The notes under the pieces were generated by a model, which saw only the letters and a program-made list of their open reading frames with translations, had not been told where the DNA came from and did not search any database. DNA of 64,000 nucleotides from contig CAZXYZ010000003.1 in NCBI GenBank assembly GCA_964645045.1, forward strand, positions 124,001-188,000, in the 5' to 3' direction. The DNA is from Anammoximicrobium sp964645045 (GTDB taxonomy: Bacteria; Planctomycetota; Planctomycetia; Pirellulales; Pirellulaceae). Both the position numbers and the translations under genes were made by a program. Below are positions 61,665 to 64,000 of the stretch, piece after piece; position 1 is the first letter of the stretch, and each line of letters opens with the position of its first letter.

Positions 61665-62411
61665 GTGCGGCGACTTATTGGTGCTTTTGCGTCCATCCAT
61701 GACAGCTACGCCTGTCGCAAGGGCAAGGGCGTGGACGGCGCGCTGAGGCGAACGATGCGGTTTGCCCGTCACGGTGGTTGGTTTCTCAAACTGGATATCC
61801 GCAAGTACTTTGACTCGATTCACCACGACACGCTCAAGGCCCACCTTCGCCGGTGCTTCAAGGACCGTGCCGTGCTGTCGTTGTTCGACGGCGTGATCGA
61901 TTCTTACGAGGCGACACCGGGGCGAGGCGTCCCGATCGGCAACTTGACCAGCCAGTTCTTTGCCAACCATTACCTGGCCGTGCTGGACCATTACGTTCAG
62001 GATCATTGGCACTGCCGCGGCCTGGTGCGTTACATGGATGACTTCGTGATCTGGCACGCGGAGAAGGGGCCGTTGCAGAAAGTCCTGGGCGGCGTGGATG
62101 AGTTTGTGCGGACAAGGCTTCGCTTGGAACTGAAACCGATCTGCCTGAACCGCTGCGACCGCGGAATGACGTTCTTGGGCTACCGGGTGTTTCCCCATCG
62201 CCTGGGCTTGGCGAAGCGAAGCCGGCAGCGCTTCCGCGACAAGCTGCGGCGATACCACGAAAACTACGACATGGGTCTGTGGAGCGAGACGGAAACGGCC
62301 CGGCGGGTGGAATCCCTGCTGGCGTTTGTGCGCCGTGCAGGGTCACTGGAATATCGACGGCGAACGATGGAGGAGTTGGGGCTTTGTCCAAAGCAGGCTC
62401 GAACCGCGTGA
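61665..62411 (+). CDS. DGR-type reverse transcriptase, N-terminally truncated
   Basis: 248 residues from GTG 61665. Visible RT motifs: DSYACRKGKGVDGALRR, motif A FLKLDIRKYFDSI, GVPIGNLTSQFFANHYL with the SQ typical of DGR RTs, catalytic GLVRYMDDFVIW, and FLGYRVF. Full DGR RTs are ~340-400 residues and have ~90-110 residues before DSYACR, which are absent. The upstream accessory gene is cut at the same place, so one deletion probably removed both ends. The stop codon (62409-62411) lies inside the template repeat. cDNA synthesis is probably lost unless another RT acts in trans. Confidence 0.88.
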   Translation: MRRLIGAFASIHDSYACRKGKGVDGALRRTMRFARHGGWFLKLDIRKYFDSIHHDTLKAHLRRCFKDRAVLSLFDGVIDSYEATPGRGVPIGNLTSQFFANHYLAVLDHYVQDHWHCRGLVRYMDDFVIWHAEKGPLQKVLGGVDEFVRTRLRLELKPICLNRCDRGMTFLGYRVFPHRLGLAKRSRQRFRDKLRRYHENYDMGLWSETETARRVESLLAFVRRAGSLEYRRRTMEELGLCPKQARTA

Positions 62412-62520
62412 ATCGCGGCGGCAGCTGGAACAACGACGCGAGGAACTGCCGGTCGGCGAACCGGAACAGGAACACGCCGGGGAACCGGAACAACAACGTC
62501 GGGTTCCGCGTGGCCTTGAG
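62393..62520 (+). other. DGR template repeat (TR)
   Basis: 128 bases, 30 adenines in the core, mostly as AAC codons. If translated in the VR frame it reads NRVNRGGSWNNDARNCRSAN then RNRNTPGNRNNNVGFRV. This Asn/Arg-rich pattern is characteristic of DGR templates for FGE/C-lectin-fold targets. It overlaps the last 19 bases of the RT gene. Confidence 0.95.
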
Positions 62521-62573
62521 CTCGCTGGACAGCGAACGCATCCACCGAACAGGACAAAGTCCCGTCCCCGGCC

Positions 62574-62631
62574 CACGTGGGCGAGCCTCTCCCAGGCTCG
62601 CAATCCAGTCTCGGAGAGACGGGGCTACGTG
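62574..62631. repeat. palindromic element (family P1), copy after the TR
   Basis: CACGTGG...CTACGTG with hairpins GCGAGCCT/AGGCTCGC and GTCTC-GGA-GAGAC. It is 54 bases downstream of the template repeat. Confidence 0.7.
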
Positions 62632-62836
62632 AACCGGGGCAAATCCGCGAGCACGGGCGGGGCTGGTAGCCGGAACAGGCGAACGTTCCGCCCGTGCGGT
62701 TTCTTGGCAGAACGAAACCACCGGCGCCGAGAAAACGCAGCTTGCCGATCCGACCGCCCCATCGTAGGATGAATGGCGCCGGCCGGTAATGTCGATTGCC
62801 GCTAATCATGCACAAGTTCTTCGGGAGGACCGCCGT

Positions 62837-63106
62837 ATGGAACGTATCGCTCTGGCCGACGCGGAACGGAACTTTTCCCGGCTCGTACAGCGTGTTTTTT
62901 CGGAAGGCGTCACGGTCGAGGTGAATCGTGGCGACCAAGTGATCGCTCGCATCATTCCCGTCGGTCCTCGGCCGGCTCTGCGAGTCCGGGATCTGAACGC
63001 ATTCTTGCGGGGACTTCCCCAACTCGGCGACGACGCAGAGGCGTTTGGCGAAGATCTCCGGGCGATTCGCCGCGGATTGCCCGAGGAGAGCGATCCATGG
63101 GCCTGA
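62837..63106 (+). CDS. Phd/YefM-type antitoxin
   Basis: 89 residues from ATG 62837 (GGGAGG upstream). N-terminus ERIALADAERNFSRLVQRVF and VEVNRGDQVIARIIPV match the Phd/YefM DNA-binding antitoxin fold; the C-terminal part (residues 55-89) would bind the toxin. Overlaps the following PIN toxin gene by 10 bases, so the two are co-translated. Likely autorepressed. Confidence 0.85.
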   Translation: MERIALADAERNFSRLVQRVFSEGVTVEVNRGDQVIARIIPVGPRPALRVRDLNAFLRGLPQLGDDAEAFGEDLRAIRRGLPEESDPWA

Positions 63107-63525
63107 TCGTGGACACCGTCGTTTTCGTGGCCTTCGAGCGATCGAGGCAGCCGGTAGACCTTTCGCCCTGGGGGGCCACGGACGAGGTTTTCATCAGTGC
63201 CATCACGGTGTCGGAACTGCTCGTGGGCATGCACCGGGCTGGTACCGAATCGCGCCGGGCCAAACGGGCGGCATTTGTCGAGGCGATCCTCGCCGGCATC
63301 ACCGTCTTGGATTTCACGACACAAGTGGCACGGCTTCATGCAGAACTGCACGCGGAGTTGATCGGGCAAGGCCAAGTGATTGGAGCCCACGACCTGATCA
63401 TCGCCGCGACGGCAAGACTGCACGGCATGTCCTTGTTGACGGACAATGTGGGCGAGTTCTCTCGCGTCCCCGGCTTGAAAGTCATCCCCTTTGGACCGGC
63501 AGCCGGCCCTCGCGGAACGCGTTGA
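63097..63525 (+). CDS. vapC: VapC-type PIN-domain ribonuclease toxin
   Basis: 142 residues from ATG 63097. PIN acidic residues are present: Asp in GLIVDTVVFVAFE, Glu in TVSELLVGMHRA, Asp in GAHDLIIAATAR and Asp in LLTDNVGEF. Such enzymes cleave tRNA or rRNA when not bound by the antitoxin. Forms a standard pair with the upstream Phd-type gene. Confidence 0.9.
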   Translation: MGLIVDTVVFVAFERSRQPVDLSPWGATDEVFISAITVSELLVGMHRAGTESRRAKRAAFVEAILAGITVLDFTTQVARLHAELHAELIGQGQVIGAHDLIIAATARLHGMSLLTDNVGEFSRVPGLKVIPFGPAAGPRGTR

Positions 63526-63551
63526 AAGACAGTGCTCGCAGGATCGCATCC

Positions 63552-64000
63552 ATGCCTTGGCCCCTGGCTTCCCACTTCAGCACGATGGTCCAGCAGCCGC
63601 GGCTGGCGTTTCGCGATCCGCGGTTGCAGGCTTGCCGCATCGAGCGCAACGCGCTGAACCAACCGCGGGTTTGGGCGGGCCAGTTCGCCGTCGTGTACAA
63701 GGGCGTGGACCCGCAAGGCACGGCCTGGGCGATCCGCGCGTTCATCCGCGAGTCGAGCGACCGGCGCGAGCATTACGACCGGATCAGCGAGTACCTGAAA
63801 TCCCGCCCCTTGCGCTGCCTGGTCGATTTCGAATATCGCGACGCCGCCATCCGGGCCACGGACGGCCGCTGGTATCCGCTGGTCGTGATGGATTGGATCG
63901 AGGGCCTGACGCTGTTCGAATGGGTCCAGAGCAAGTGCCGGGTCGGCAAAGGAGCTTCGATCGGCAAGGCCGCACAGCACTGGCTGAGACTGACCGGCGA
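63552..64000 (+). CDS. protein kinase-like protein, 3' end outside window
   Basis: Frame from ATG 63552 (AGGAT upstream) runs off the window end; 149 residues are visible. Segments WAGQFAVVYKGVDPQGTAWA, REHYDRISEYLKSRPLRCLV and WYPLVVMDWIEGLTLFEWVQ resemble the N-lobe of a divergent planctomycete Ser/Thr kinase family: a gapped glycine loop, hinge region MDWIEG. Lys of the VAIK motif is replaced (AIRAF), as is usual in this subgroup. The catalytic loop is beyond the window. Confidence 0.65.
   Translation, partial: MPWPLASHFSTMVQQPRLAFRDPRLQACRIERNALNQPRVWAGQFAVVYKGVDPQGTAWAIRAFIRESSDRREHYDRISEYLKSRPLRCLVDFEYRDAAIRATDGRWYPLVVMDWIEGLTLFEWVQSKCRVGKGASIGKAAQHWLRLTG

Overview
The window is GC-rich DNA from a member of the Planctomycetota. 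The support is gene content: two PVC-type heme-binding (CxxCH) propeller/HEAT proteins (3749-6715, 38653-41139), two ECF sigma factors next to very large Ser/Thr kinases, an RTX-repeat protein with a LEPR-xLL-like N-terminus, Tat-exported and secreted enzymes, a truncated DUF1559-type pseudopilin, and many decayed RAYT, Rpn and IS91 relics. Only a few genes are housekeeping (prfB, folC, hisA, an EF-G paralogue, mnmA); most of the window is accessory, repeat-rich and partly decaying.

Layout. 1-6.7 kb: secreted enzymes and a cytochrome-like protein. 6.7-9.3 kb: mobile-element relics and a broken two-component pair; the response regulator is frameshifted by a 22-bp tandem duplication. 9.3-12.9 kb: an rrf2-norZ-cytochrome operon for nitric oxide reduction. 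12.9-19 kb: decayed genes (PQQ-type propeller, hemerythrin, DUF1638, radical SAM) among small intact ones (AhpD-like, hemerythrin, small membrane proteins). 19.2-24.8 kb: a two-gene SIR2 + nSTAND/HEAT operon, probably anti-phage defence, bracketed by direct repeats of an IS91-type transposase tail. 24.9-29.1 kb: a nitrosative-stress cluster (ferredoxin, hemerythrin, RIC di-iron repair protein, Rrf2 regulator, NnrS-like membrane protein). 29.1-31 kb: a second copy of the Rpn relic, carrying a MITE with clean target-site duplication. 31-46.9 kb: membrane protein, RTX protein, sigma factor + WD40 kinase, heme propeller protein, diheme cytochrome + porin, cupin, polysaccharide lyase. 46.9-53.2 kb: a minus-strand operon prfB-hypothetical-folC-hisA-EF-G, with a programmed +1 frameshift in prfB. 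53.5-57.8 kb: mnmA, a membrane protein, an AAA ATPase and an ECF sigma factor.

57.9-62.6 kb holds the most striking system, a diversity-generating retroelement (DGR). Its target is a Ser/Thr kinase whose extracytoplasmic C-terminus is an FGE-sulfatase/C-type-lectin-fold domain. The last 128 bp of that domain (VR, 61113-61240) match a downstream template repeat (TR, 62393-62520). Of 21 differences in the variable core, 19 lie at template adenines. A DGR-type reverse transcriptase (SQ motif, YMDD) lies between them, but it and its accessory gene look truncated by one deletion, so the element is probably frozen. A Phd/VapC toxin-antitoxin pair and the start of another kinase close the window.

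Two families of short palindromic repeats occur both between genes and, in frame, inside proteins (the nSTAND protein and the DGR-target kinase). These were identified by eye from base and residue patterns; no searches were run.
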